A stretch of DNA of 64,000 bases from assembly GCA_964007475.1 (NCBI GenBank), contig CAXFZM010000349.1, forward strand, positions 62,001 through 126,000, read 5' to 3'. Every line of letters begins with the position of its first letter. The first letter of the stretch is position 1. The position numbers were made by a program, and so were the translations under genes. Shown in pieces: positions 31,001 to 43,451 of the stretch. The notes below the pieces were generated by a model, which did not search any database, had not been told where the DNA came from, and saw only the letters and a program-made list of their open reading frames with translations. This DNA comes from Hybos culiciformis (taxonomy: Eukaryota > Arthropoda > Insecta > Diptera > Hybotidae).

Positions 31001-34000
31001 AAAAGTGTTATCAGATCAGAACCAAAATACATGTCCGTTAGGATCCCAAGCTATCCGATATGATTCGTATGTGGATGATATAATGACCGGTAACAATAAC
31101 CTAAATGAAGCTATTAAAATTCAGAATGAAGTCATAAAAATTTTGGAAAGTGCAGGGTTCAAACTAAGAAAATGGTGTTCCAACAATCAACAATTGTTAA
31201 AAAATATACCACAAGAAGACATTGCATTAGAGCTAGACATTAAAGAAGGACCGGAAAGTGAAATCAAAACGTTAGGCATAACCTGGCTTCCGAAATCTGA
31301 TATGATTGCAATTAAAACAGTGTGGTCAGACCAAAAGAAAATTACTAAGCGAACAGTGTTATCAGATGTAGCGCACATTTTTGATCCTATTGGATTGGTT
31401 TCTCCAGTAACAATTATTGCAAAAATGTTTATACAAAATTTATGGAAATTAAAACTAGATTGGGATGCAGCACTTCCAATAGATCTACATACCAAATGGG
31501 TGAAATTCCGGAAAGAATTACAATGTTTAAATGAGGTGGTCGTTCCACGACAAATAACTATTCCTGATCAAACAAATGTTCAACTACATATTTTTTCGGA
31601 TGCATCAGAACGAGCATATGGGTCAGTGATATACACTAGGTCAACCAACTCGAAAGGAAAAATATGTGTAAGATTGTTATGTGTCAAAGCGAGAGTAACA
31701 CCTACGAAAATTCTGACTATTCCTCGGTTAGAACTTCAAGCAGCAAAATTGTCAGCTGAATTAAGTGTAAAGTTAAAAGATGTTTTAAACATTGAAAGTG
31801 AACACATTTATTTTTGGACAGATTCAAAAATTGTTTTAGATTGGTTAAATTCGCAATCATCTTTTTTTAATGTTTTTGTAGGTAACAGAATTTCTTTCAT
31901 TCAGCGGTATAGTGATGTGAAACAATGGAACCATATTAATGGGAAAGACAATCCTGCTGATTTGATTTCCCGTGGAATTGCTCCAACACAATTCAAAGAG
32001 TCGAGAATTTGGTTTGAAGGACCTACTTTTTTGCAACAAAATATGTCAACGTGGTCTGCTCAGTATAATGTAGTAGACACACCAACAGTAGAAAAGAAAA
32101 CGAAATATTCGATTCTAGTGACGAATAAAAATACCAATAACTTCTTAACTGATATCAATCATAAAAATTCATTTATTGGGTTATGTCGAATAACTGCTTA
32201 TGTGCTACGAATCATCCATAATATTCATAATAAAAAAGATAAAAAACGTACTGAGTTAGTGTCCATGCAGGAAATAAAGAATTCCATGAATTTAATTATT
32301 TCTACAATTCAAAAATCACAATTTCAACCTGAAATAAATCAACTCCTAAAAGGTCATGAATTAACAAAGCAAAACCGTCTATCAAGTTTGACGCCATTCG
32401 TTGATGAACAAGGAATTTTACGAGTAGGAGGAAGGATAGATGCAGCAAATATACCATATGATACCCGTCATCCGATGCTGTTGCCATGGGAACATCCTTT
32501 TACCAAATTAATCATGACTGAGCTTCATATTCAACATCATCATATCGGACCTCAGGGTTTGTTAGCAATTACTCGACAACGATTCTGGCCACTACAAGAG
32601 AAACGCATCGCTAATAGTATAGTGCATCATTGTATCGATTGTTTCAAAGCAAAACCCAAAGTAATGGAACAGTTAATGGGAAAATTACCACCAGAAAGAA
32701 TACAACCAGCTAGACCATTTATCAACACGGGAGTGGACTATGCGGGGCCAATTTGGACTCATTATAAAAGACGTGGAACTAGACCACAAAAATCATATAT
32801 TGCAGTGTTCTGTTGTTTAGCAACAAAGGCGATACATATTGAAATAGTCTCCGATTTGTCCACAGATGGATTCATAGGGGCATTAAGACGATTTTGGAGT
32901 CGACGGGGTAAGTGCAAACAAATATTTTCAGATAATGCTACATGTTTCAAGGGCGGCCGCAATCATCTTATAGAGCTTTATGATCTGTTTGAAAAAAGAA
33001 CATTTAAAGACAAAGTAAATCAAATATGTATTCAACATGGAATTGATTTTTCATTCATTCCCCCTCGAGCCCAACATATGGGAGGATTGTGGGAAGCGGC
33101 GGTGAAGTCAGTGAAACAGTTGTTAGTTAGGACCATAGGTACTGCTGCTTTAACATATGAAGAACTAGGCACTGTGTTGGCAGAAATTGAGGCAATCTTA
33201 AATTCCAGACCAATCACTCCGATGTCAGAAGATGCAAATGATTTAACAGCATTAACTCCAGGCCATTTTTTAAAAGGTGAACATATAACTTCATTAGTGG
33301 ACCCAGATGATCAACCTAACAATACTTCCGTATTAACTCGATGGAAATTAGTCAATCACATAAAGAATGAATTTTGGCAGCGTTGGTCCAAAGAGTATTT
33401 AACTAATTTGCAGCTTAGATATAAATGGAAAAATACGTGTCAAAATGCAACCTCCGATTTGATGGTCTTAATAAAAGAAGATAACATTCCGCCAACATCA
33501 TGGAAATTAGGTCGAATTATTAAAACTTATACAGGGACGGATGGATTAGTTCGAGTGGCAGAAGTCAAAACCTCATCTGGAGTATTCAAAAAGCCAATAC
33601 ACAAATTATGTCCATTGCCAATTGATGAAGAAAAAACTGAAATGTTGAATTGTAATAGCTCGAGAACAACCACGTCAACGGAGAAAGATATAACTCTAAA
33701 AGTGAAATCAACAAATTATTCAAATCAATCACAAGGGAGGAAGTTCACAACTTCAATGTGTTTACTCATACTTGCATTAATTTTTCCATTATTTGTCGCT
33801 GAGAAAACGTCAGTTAATATTCAATATTTTAACGTAAATCCAGGTATTTATTTCGAAAATTTAGGTCTCACACATCTCATTACAAACGAATGGCATTTAG
33901 TTGTATATTATGATTTGGATACGTATTGGAGAGAGATTGAGATGTTTGAAACTAGTATCAAAAGATTGGATAATTTATGTGCAGAAATCGAATCTAGCAT

Positions 34001-35516
34001 TTTTTGTAAAGATATAATCAGTGAATTCAAGCATATGTTATCTGATGTAAAGATTTTGAATGAAATCATTTTATCGAAATCAATTAATCATCGTGGTAAG
34101 AGAGGAGCCATAAATTTTGTTGGAGGTATAGGAAACAAGCTATTTGGATTATTGGACAACGACTATGCTGAAGAAATGTCAAAAACAATTACAACTCTAA
34201 AAACTAATGAATTAAAATTATCAGGTATATTAAAAACTCATACTTCCTTTTTAGAAACCACAGCAAACATCATGAAGAAGAGCCATCAAGATATCAATCA
34301 TCAAATGAATGTAATGACACAGGAATTTAATGGAATGCTCGGTAAACTTTCACAACAACGACCATTGAATTTTTTCATATCTTTAGCGTTAAAAATCACA
34401 TTATCAATTCAAAATTATCAAAAAATCCAAAGTCGACTTATAGACGTCCTAATTGATTCACATAACGGCAAAATTAGTCCATTAGTTATTCAACCAGATC
34501 AACTCAAATTAGCATTACAAACGATAAAAAATAGTTTATCAAGTCAATTCCAACTTCCATTTCTACATTTTGAAGAGAAAGACTTGGTCAGTGTTTATCG
34601 TATGTTTCATGTTCAAGCACGAATAGTAAATCAACACATTGTATTCCGCATCCAGATACCGCTAGCAACAAATGAGCAGTATGAAATGTATCACTTAATT
34701 CCAATCCCGGTTAAACATAATAATTCATTTGTAATAATCAAGCCTTCCACCCGTTACTTAATTAGTAATTTACATAAAGATTCGTTTTACCCAATGACAG
34801 AGACTGAAGCATCGACGTGCCACAAGATGGACCAACAGTATGTAATTTGTAAGCAACTTCATCCAATCTATAGTAGATTATCCAACATAAATAAGTGCGA
34901 GATCGAATTGCTTAATCATGGCACCGATCTGTCATCATGTGAAATAGAGCATGTTAATGTTTTACCAGAGTGGATCCAATTGCAAAATCCTAATCATTGG
35001 TTATTTTCAGTGAAGGACAATCTAACCACAAATATTGTATGTGATGATATTAGTGAATTCATTACAATTCAAGGAATTGGAATATTGAAATTTAATAAAA
35101 ACTGTGAACTTAAACAGCCAGGGTTCAAGATAATGTCCCATAATACTTATCCACAACAATTGAGAACATCATTCGTACCCTCTAGTAATGTCAGTGAATT
35201 AATAAAACAAAAAGTCAATAAACCAGTCAAAATAATTCAAAATTATCACCATGAAGAGATCAATAAACTGTTAGCTCAATTAAAGGATATGAAGGGTATC
35301 CAGTTGGAACCAGACTACTTGGAGTCACATGAGATTCATCAGTTCAGTGTATCATACTTGAGTTTAATTATCATCATCGTTTTGGTTGTATGCATAGTGT
35401 GGTTTAAGGTACAAAAAGCAAAATCAACGTCTTCATATGCAATCGAAGTAAAGCCACAGCCGGTACCAAGATCAACACAAAAGGAAGATTTCTCGATAAC
35501 AGATGACATCAGTTGA
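28053..35516 (+). CDS. BEL Gag-PR-RT-RNaseH-IN-Env polyprotein, one in-frame stop
   Basis: One frame of about 2,488 codons, interrupted only by TAG at 30099-30101 in MKPHN*KIPDN. Order: coiled Gag; DUF1759-like segment (NIEIPLFVGNYLKWGQF, about residue 238); CCHC knuckle CFNCLREGHDVRSC (about 488); protease LLDSGSQVNLV (about 603). After the stop come RT with SDIEKMYR and YVDDIMTG (31068), RNase H (FSDASERAYGS, FWTDSKIV) and integrase: HHCC finger from 32527, catalytic GVDYAGP, FSDNATCF and GGLWEAAVKS. A DUF5641-like end follows. The last third is envelope-like: hydrophobic start (33763), basic cleavage motif RGKR (34093), a Gly-rich fusion-peptide-like stretch and a membrane anchor near 35350. 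Related elements usually have Trp at the stop, so TGG to TAG is likely. Confidence 0.92.
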
Positions 35517-35521
35517 GCAAA

Positions 35522-35541
35522 TTGCTCAAGGCGGGGCAGTA
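35522..35541 (+). promoter_or_regulatory. Polypurine-type tract before the BEL 3' LTR
   Basis: caaggcggggcagta abuts the 3' LTR start at 35542. It is not a pure purine run but is in the expected place. Confidence 0.6.
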
Positions 35542-37016
35542 TGTTAAAATCAAACAAAATTTTCCAACATAAAATTTTGCATAAGAATTTTAAATTTGTA
35601 CATAATAATTTTATCAATTATAAGTCCAAACGTAAACATTTTTTGAGTTTCCTTTTACGTACAACATACCTCACACGTTTTTTATCGTTTCCTGTGTATG
35701 TTGCATTCAGAAACTTAAAACCTTCTCTGTGTATCGTTTCCTGTGTATCTTGTAATCATAAAAATTTATTTTTTGCTGAAGTTTACGGTTTTTGACGAAT
35801 AATTTGGACTTATAATTGATAGAAATTATTATTTTTATTTCATTGTATTTTTAAATCGTGAACAGTTCGGTCATACCATTAAATCTAAAACAGTAAACAA
35901 AAAAAAGGAAAACAAAACACAAATGAAATCAGATCAAAAAAAAAAAAAAATGTAAATTTTATTGTGTTCGATCTAATTCATTATCATTGTGCGAAATTCA
36001 AACATTAGTTGATTAAAACCAAACAAAATAATTTACAGGAAAACTATAACATAAAATTGTGCGAAATTTATAATTTTCATTGTGTTCAATCAAACTACGT
36101 GTCCGTGTGAGAACTCCGAAATTATAACATTTTTCTAATAGTTAATACACGCATTGTGTACAATTTGTAAACCTTCATGTTGTTCAATTGAACTAAGTGT
36201 CAGTGAGAAAACATCCAAAATTCAATTTACTAAAACAAACCCATATAATTTAAAAGAAAATAGTTATACACAAGATTGTCAGAAATTGTTCATCCAAAAA
36301 AAAACAAAAATTGATAAAGAAATTGCAAAAAGCCATTCTAAAATAAATTTTTGTCATTAATTTTGAGCTAACTTCTCAGAAAAAATAATATTGTTAAAAA
36401 GATTGTCGAAAATATACTTGATTTATCAAATATTTATACATATTAAATTTGGATCAGAAATTTCAATGAAATTGACTTCATGTTAAATTGTCGAACAAAT
36501 TTGTTTTTAAATTCAAAAAAAAAAAACTTAGAAATTACATCTTAAAATAAATCCCTTATTAAACTTGACTCAGAATCAAATTGTATATAATTAAAATTTT
36601 TAATTTATAACAGAATTATAAATAATTTTTGTTTAATAAATCGTCCCATCAATGCTTATTTGTCGCAACTAACATAAACCTAGTTTTGAGATAATCGAGT
36701 TTAAAGTTCAAAAGTTGATTATAGCCGATCTGTTAGTTTTATCAACAATTTCAAAACAACATTCGTTTCTACGACGGGATAACTTTTTTCTCGTGAAAGT
36801 ACTTTCTTTCAACGTTAATAGTTTTTGAGTTATTAAGCTACGAATTTTTGTAAATTGTCGTATCTGCACTAAAACGTTTCGATCGTTGTCGTATCTAACA
36901 AAAAAGTGCAGTTACGACATTTAAGTAACAAAGAGGTTTTTATCTAATTTCAATACAAAGTGTAATAAATACGACACCTAAAATCAAGTTTTTGCTTTTA
37001 AGGGAATTGTAGGGGC

Positions 37017-37729
37017 TATGTAACATTATGAAAACGATAGAGGCGGGTGGTTAACAAGACTATTCACACACTCAGTGGATACAAAATTGTCCCAATCTGT
37101 GGTGAAAGCTAACTCAAGTTGTCTTGAGAGAGAATTTCTTACAGCAGATATTTGTTGAAGTCCGTTAACGCTAAGCGCGTCAAGAAAAGAACAAATAGAT
37201 TCACCTGAAGGATTTACGGGCATCAGAAAGAATTCACCGTCATTGTGTTTCCAATCAATACTAGTAAGATTATAATCACCCGCAATGATAAATTCATCTA
37301 AGGGTTCAAGGATGTTGGAAATGAAATCTATTGCCTTAAGGACATTGTCATAAATACAACTATTTGTGTTAGGTGGAATGTAGCAGAACATTGTATAGAT
37401 ATTTTTATCTAATAATTCAACCTTCACACAAATAGTTTCCAAGTGTTCTGTGTTAGGGATAGAAATTTGGGATACATTAAAAGTGTTTCTTATAACGATT
37501 AATACACCTTTTGGAATTGTATTGGGTGGTAAAGAGTCATCGGTATATCTATTCCTTTTAAAAACGATAAATTCTTGATTAAATAATTCAAGGTTGTTGA
37601 TACTATAGGACAACCCAGTCTCTGTCAAAAGGTAAATATCAAAATTTAGAATGGCTGAGTTAAGAAAATTTTTAGAAGTTTATGTTCTAAGTCCTCTTAC
37701 ATTTTGATAGTAAATTGTAAATTGTAAGT
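37017..37729 (-). pseudogene. LINE endonuclease fragment (nested)
   Basis: On the minus strand: YYQNVRGLRT near 37707, then FDIYLLTETGLSYSI, NTIPKGVLIVI, TMFCYIPPN, the GDYNLTSIDW box (about 37240-37270) and an NSLVNHPPLS tail where the SDH-type box would be. This is the N-terminal nuclease of a Jockey-type LINE. A TAA near 37670 and the absence of RT make it a dead fragment. It lies inside the DNA transposon in the BEL LTR. Confidence 0.75.
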
Positions 37730-37761
37730 TATATTTACTACCGTAGAATTTAGGTCAGTAA

Positions 37762-38022
37762 AGCCCGGGTGTCGTTAAAACAGAATTTAGCAACAAACAG
37801 AATCAGCGACAGAAAAATGTATTTTGTATTTAATTTAATTCAATTGACATTCTGGCAACAGAAACAGAAAATAACCTCGTATGAGGTTATTCAAATTCTG
37901 TGAACAGAATGAATTTTTCTGTCGCTAAATTCTGTTGTAAAATTCTGTCGCAGAATAAATTCTGTTCAAATGTATGGGATTCTGTTTCTGTTGCTAAATT
38001 CTGTTTTAACGACATCCCGGCT
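37762..38022. mobile_element. Short MITE with long inverted repeats, TAA duplication
   Basis: Ends agcccgggtgtcgttaaaac and the complement of ttttaacgacatcccggct match for about 35 bases with one indel. The inverted similarity continues through aacagaatttagcaacaaac. Flanks are taa on both sides. The TAA duplication suggests PIF/Harbinger, tentatively. Confidence 0.7.
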
Positions 38023-38805
38023 TAAATGGTATATTACATGCGTCAATACACATGTAATTATTTACTTAAGTCAATTTTATTTACACACTTCCGTGTTAAG
38101 TAAATTTTATTTACTTACTTCATTTTGAAGTTTTGTTTATTTTTTGCATTGCAAATGTATAGATTGCAACTACGTCTCCCTTAGAAATCAAGACCTACAA
38201 GTTGTCTAAGTTATCAAAAATCTGTATAGAGTACGACAAATCAGAAATCAAATATACTTAACAAACTTGTCTTATATGAAACACTACAGTATTGTGAACG
38301 ACAAATAAGCAGCCAATTGTTAATGGCAACATACGCCTAATTTTATATTTTTTTTAAACATACGACAAATAAGAAATTAGTTTTCAAATAGAAGAAAAAA
38401 ATAAAATCAAGTATTTAATACGACAAACAGGAATTAAAAGTGTCTGAAGTGTAATTTAATAAAAAACTAAAATTTTTCATATAAAAAAATATTAGTTTAT
38501 CAGGTAAGACAAATAAGCACGATTTTTTTTCCCAAATTTTGCGTTTACGATAAAGTCGTTACTGAATATCTCGGGATTGGAGGTAGGTATCGTCATCTGG
38601 ATACGTGCAAAAAAAAGATTTAAAATTTTTAGTATATATGAGCCAATAATATCAAAATCTCAAAAAAGTCAGTTACGACAAATAAGCATTGATGGAACGA
38701 AATGTAAATGTTGGAAAAAGTACCAACCATCTTTTATTTTATCCACATTTAATCAACTATACACGATTCCAAAAAGCTGGAATCGTGTCTAAAATTAACA
38801 CATAT

Positions 38806-40595
38806 GAAAAAAAAAACATATTTCATTTATGTATATGGAAAAAAAAGGATAATGAATTTTATGCAACGACCACTTCCACCTAAGAGATACCAAAAAAAAA
38901 AAAAAAAAACAAATATCATCTTATGAGTCAACCTCAATGATAAAAAAATTTTAATTAACAAAAAAAAAAATAATTTTTTTATACAAATGCATAAATGCAT
39001 AAATAAAAAAAAAAAAAAAGAAATAGAAAAAAAAAACAAAACAAAAAAAAAAAAACATTTTTTCTACCTTTTGTAAAATTTGTAAAAATATCTGATATAG
39101 AAATAACTTTTCAATTATACTAGTTTAATATAGAATTGTCGCGTATAATTTTTTTTTGTAATAAAATCGTTCAAGAAAAAAAAAAAAAACTTATTTAAAT
39201 CTACATATGAATTGCAAGAAATCTCATACATTCATATATTTTAGCAGAAAAGATCTCCCTTTTTAGCTGTTAGAATCTCATCGATTCAATTAACAAATAT
39301 TATTTTTACCCTGTTTTCCTGTTTATAACATTTTCAAAGTAGGTAATTCAAAAAAAAAAAAAAGGCTTACGCATAAAGATCTCAACACAAAAGTAACCTA
39401 GAATGCATTCACCATCAGATTAACTTAAACAATTTTTATGTGCAAAGTTCAAAACTTGCTCTTAATTCGAGTTAGGTAAAAGAAAAAAAAACAACATGTT
39501 GATTATCAAAGATAGGGTCAAGAACTAGCAGGTTGAAAGCTTTTTTTTTGCGCAGTTATCACATGATTTAAGAGCCCTCATTGTAAAAAATTGCAAAAAA
39601 AAAAAAAATTGGCCTTAGTTTGGCTTTGATTGGAAGGTTACTACAATCTAGACTGAAGTAATTTTTTGATATGTTAGAGAGTATATAACTGGCTCCAGGG
39701 TAGGTGAGGCGATTTTTTTAAATTTTGAGTTTTTTGGACCAAACGAGCCTTTAAAAAAAACTTGAATAATAAAACTTGAAACTTGAATAATTTCCTAAAC
39801 AATTTTTAATTAATTTCATTTATTTCTCAGAATTTTTTTATTTTTTTGATAAATTACAGTTTCTGCACAAAAATTAAATTCAAATATAGTTTTGTGATTT
39901 TCTGGTAAAGGTGTTTTTCGTACAATTTTTGTCGCATTTTTCACGGCTGTTTATTTTCTGTAAAATAAAACAAAAAAAAAACTGCAAAAATAGAAAACAG
40001 AAATAGAAAACAGAATTTCAAGTGGAGGGCACTTAATGAAACCACTCAAAATTGATAGCTAATATTACTCAGAGAAAACGCAACGTGAAAATATAGGACT
40101 ACTCCAAAAAACCATATAATAAATTTTTCCAATTTAAAAGTGAATAAATATTTTGAACATTTTTTTTAATATGCTTTACAAAGCAGCATTCTTGAGTCTT
40201 TTCACCTTTTTAAAATTTTTTTTTCAAAAGTTAAGTTAAATGTTTATTTAACTCTTGCAAATAGAACTTTAATTCGTATTCATATCAGCACTCACCTGTC
40301 AAAAAAAATATAAAATAATAACTACGCCGTCATTTCACAAAATTTTTACCACGGCTCGCCAAAACAAAAAAAAAAAGATAAAAAAAAAAAGGTGATGTTA
40401 CGTTAGTTAACCTGAAAAATAATCCCTAACTAATAAAACAAATTTTTTTTTAAAAAACAATTTATTACTAAAGTAAAACAAAAAAAAATTTTTAAATCTT
40501 AAAAATAAACTTAAACATATAAAAAAAAAGAAACTATTGTTATTTATTCCCACTAAATCATGAATAATCTAAAAAAGAAATTTTTATTAATTAGC

Positions 40596-40620
<25 letters not shown>
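38806..40620. other. AT-rich region, nothing recognised
   Basis: Long A and T runs, no domain-bearing frame on either strand. It lies downstream of the zinc-knuckle gene and could include its 3' exons, but I could not identify them. Confidence 0.45.
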
Positions 40621-40626
<6 letters not shown>

Positions 40627-40634
40627 TAACTTAC

Positions 40635-41275
40635 CCCACTCCTCATCCCCACTTAATCCGGAGTCCCGCGCCATTGCATGAGCAATACCCCAACTCCCCA
40701 CACGACAAGTTACACCTGGGTACCAGATGTCCAAACCGCCGGCACCGACAACACTCTGGACCAGCATGAATAACTGCTTCTGTGCCATACTACACACAAA
40801 ACAGTATGTACACTGGTCCAGAACGTGTTCCCAGGACCCACACCTAAAACATACCCCTTCACTATCCTAAAAATATAAAACAGATTAAAAGAAAAATATA
40901 TAAAAAAAAAAAAAAATTCAAATTTTACTCACATAATAATAGGCACACTTCCCTGAATGTGGTACACGATAGCAGCCGTAGCAACGACTCATCTTTGCTA
41001 AGTCATCTGCAACAGCTGCACGGCAGCTCCTCCATCTGTGGCCTTCTCTACCACACCTCCAACAATATTGGGCCATTCTAAAAAAAAAAAATAAAAAAAA
41101 AAATTATTTTATTTTATAAAACTGGTCACCCTAATCATGAACCCTGAGTTAGACCGGATGTTCCACAATAAATTTTTTTTTTTGTTTCAAAACAAAAAAA
41201 CTTTTGAAACAAACTTCTTTTAAAATAAAAAAATATATAAATAAAATTAATTAATAAAAAAAAAAAAAACTTACC
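40635..41275 (-). CDS. CCHC zinc-knuckle protein, partial spliced gene
   Basis: Minus-strand exon A (41077-40933) starts ATG 41076: MAQYCWRCGREGHRWRSC is a perfect CX2CX4HX4C knuckle, followed by CYGCYRVPHSGKC (CX2CX4HX3C). It ends at a donor gtgagt. Exon B (40866-40635), after acceptor TATTTTTAG, joins in phase and gives CFRCGSWEHVLDQC, another perfect knuckle, staying open to donor gtaagt. A different frame of exon B encodes a further knuckle-like CCRCRRFGHLVPRC. Exon A is preceded by an acceptor and, upstream, a donor gtaagt at 41269-41274, so a 5' exon exists. Such knuckles bind RNA or DNA. It could be a host gene or a captured Gag-type knuckle. The 3' end was not found. Confidence 0.6.
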
Positions 41276-41289
41276 TTTATTATATTTTT

Positions 41290-41890
41290 TTAATCACTTA
41301 AAAATTTTCTATTAAATTTTTTACCTTTTACTAAAACACACCTTGTACTAAAAATTACTATTCAAAAAAAAGTACCCGTAATCAAAAAAAACAAAAACAA
41401 CAAACTGACCACGAAATTAAACTTCAATTATTCTGACAGAAGAAAAAATCCAAAATGGGATCCGCTCTACTTCCACACACAATCTTTTACAACTTTACAT
41501 ACTTTTAGGAGTAAATGAACATGCATAGATTTTCTTGGCGGAATTTTTTTTTTAAATTACATTTTTACAATAATATGTTTAAAACAAAAAAGATATTTAT
41601 AAACAAACATAAAACTATGGCTTGTATTTACGTAGATGTAGGCTAGGTTTAATATATAAGTAGAATTTTTATTTTATATTTTAATAATTTAATTAATATA
41701 ACTTTTCTATTTTCATATCAATTTTTATCATAAATAAAAAAGCTACAAATTTTATTTGATGGTACTACCAATAAACTAAGACCAACTGCACCTAAATTAC
41801 ATAATTCGAAGTGAAGCCACCAATGCCAAATATAAGACCTCATAACGTAGGCATCTTTAACAAAAACATATTTTTTTATTAGTACCAATT

Positions 41891-41950
<60 letters not shown>

Positions 41951-43378
41951 ATATTATGATATGATATCAATAATTGAACAATATAAATCATAATTTTCGA
42001 ATAATAATATATAATATTATTATTAAAACTATAAAGAAATTTTATTTATGCAATAAAGGTCATTAAGATAAACCAAAAATTATAATAATACAAAACAAAA
42101 CACTATTTGTAAAATTTGAAATTAAAAACTCTCTAATACAAAAATTGCAATTGATTGTAAAGAAAAATTAAAAAGAAAATAAAACAAAAAGAAAACATTA
42201 TGATCATGGAAGCAAAATTGTATTTTAACGAATTATAATATTTTAAACTGTAGTAGGTTTAGTTTAAGGAAATTAAATCATTAATAAAAAAAAAAATTTA
42301 TTAAAAATAAATAAAAAACAAATAAAAATAAAATTATTTGAAAACAAATATTAATCAAAATGTTTTATTGCTAAAAATTTCCTACAGGTCCTTGATTAGG
42401 TAGAAGAAATGCAGATGTAAGGTCCAGCTATAGATGGCCGTGGCCATGAGCTGAAGATTGACTCCATAGTCATTTAGGTTAAGCTCTTTCTATTAGGTTT
42501 GGTTGGGGTTTCTTAGAATATCCTTTTTATTAAAATCTTCCTTTTTTTTAACTTAAAAGACATCCTATAAAAGTTGTTATGAACCCTCTGGTGTTCACTG
42601 TCGCGTACCCATCCAACGACGAGCTTAGACCCGGCCTGAGAACAGGATGTCCCAGACAGTGGACTCGGCACCAGCTTAACATTTTTGAAAGTAGAGCACG
42701 TTCTTTTGCCTCTACTTTCACCACTTTCCCTTTTTATTTTTATCATAATTTTTATGATAAATTTCTCAGAGTTCATCTTGAACTCAGGATTTTTGTGCTT
42801 ATACACACCCCCCCGTTTTTCAACCTTAATTTAATTCATAACAATACATTGTTGTAATTTTCATTTTTTTATTTTAGTTTTTTGTTGGCAAACAGCAAAA
42901 TGTTGCACCAGATATGACATAAAAGAAAAAAAAATAAGAATGTTCTAATGTTGGGAAGTAATAAATTTTCTATTTTTTTTTTATTTTATCATATATAAGT
43001 AGTTAACAGTTTATTAAAACTAATTACTAACTACATGGAATTCGTTTTTTAATTATTATTAAGTAAGCTGATAAATGAGTTCAAACTTTAAAGAGATATT
43101 AATTATTATTATTGTTCAAAAGAACTAATTCAATTCATAAATTCATAAATTCGATTAACTACTAAGTAAATATACAAAATAATATTATTATTACAAAAAT
43201 ATAAATCCAATTATAAGCAAACAAAAATTCGTACTATTTTCTTAAATTGAAGTTTTCTAATAAAAAATCTCAAATATTAAAAATAGAAAAAATACATAAG
43301 AAATAGATATCTAAACCAAAGTTATAATAGGCGGCAATAAAAAGCTAAAAAAATATAAAATAAATATGATGTTGATGT
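41290..43378. other. AT-rich intergenic region with small GC-richer patch
   Basis: Contains the (AT)n run at 41893-41948, the second copy of a 32-bp sequence (41711-41742) and a GC-richer patch at 42590-42690 (cgcgtacccatccaacgacg) with short frames on both strands. I recognise no gene. Confidence 0.45.
41893..41948. repeat. (AT)n microsatellite
   Basis: About 28 uninterrupted at dinucleotides. Coding frames across it are artefacts. Confidence 0.95.
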
Positions 43379-43451
43379 TGTACAAAAAAAAATAGAAAAT
43401 AAATATGATGTTGATGTTGTGAATTAAGAGTTTAATCTATACAATTAAAAA

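Larger units (their letters stand above)
36642..38699. mobile_element. DNA transposon with 4-bp TSD and repeated subterminal motif
   Basis: Inverted ends cgtcccatcaatgcttattt and the complement of aaataagcattgatggaacg match with one difference and continue into tgtcg. Flanks are aaat on both sides (36638-36641 and 38700-38703), and removing one restores the LTR. The motif tacgacaaataagca recurs in the right part (near 38230, 38285, 38349, 38417, 38505, 38673) and inverted on the left (near 36655, 36860, 36885). No transposase is seen. A LINE fragment and a MITE lie inside. The superfamily is uncertain. The 4-bp duplication and CGTC start are shared with the element at 46613. Confidence 0.8.
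26688..38800 (+). mobile_element. BEL/Pao LTR retrotransposon with envelope-like domain
   Basis: LTRs (26688-27839; 35542-38800 with a nested insertion) begin TGTTAAAATC and end AATTAACA, flanked by the 5-bp duplication catat (26683-26687 and 38801-38805), the usual size for BEL/Pao. A tRNA-Trp-type primer site, one long gag-pro-pol-env frame with a single amber codon, and a polypurine tract follow in order. Excluding the nested insertion the element is about 10 kb. It is the best-preserved LTR element in the window. Confidence 0.93.
35542..38800 (+). repeat. 3' LTR of the BEL element, split by a DNA element
   Basis: LTR sequence occupies 35542-36641 and 38704-38800. Between them is a 2058-bp element plus a second copy of the duplicated aaat. 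Joined, the LTR corresponds to the 5' copy. Confidence 0.9.

Noticed and set aside
42513..42857. Opposing ~95-codon frames over a GC-richer patch
   Set aside because: No motif and both strands open. Not enough to call a gene.
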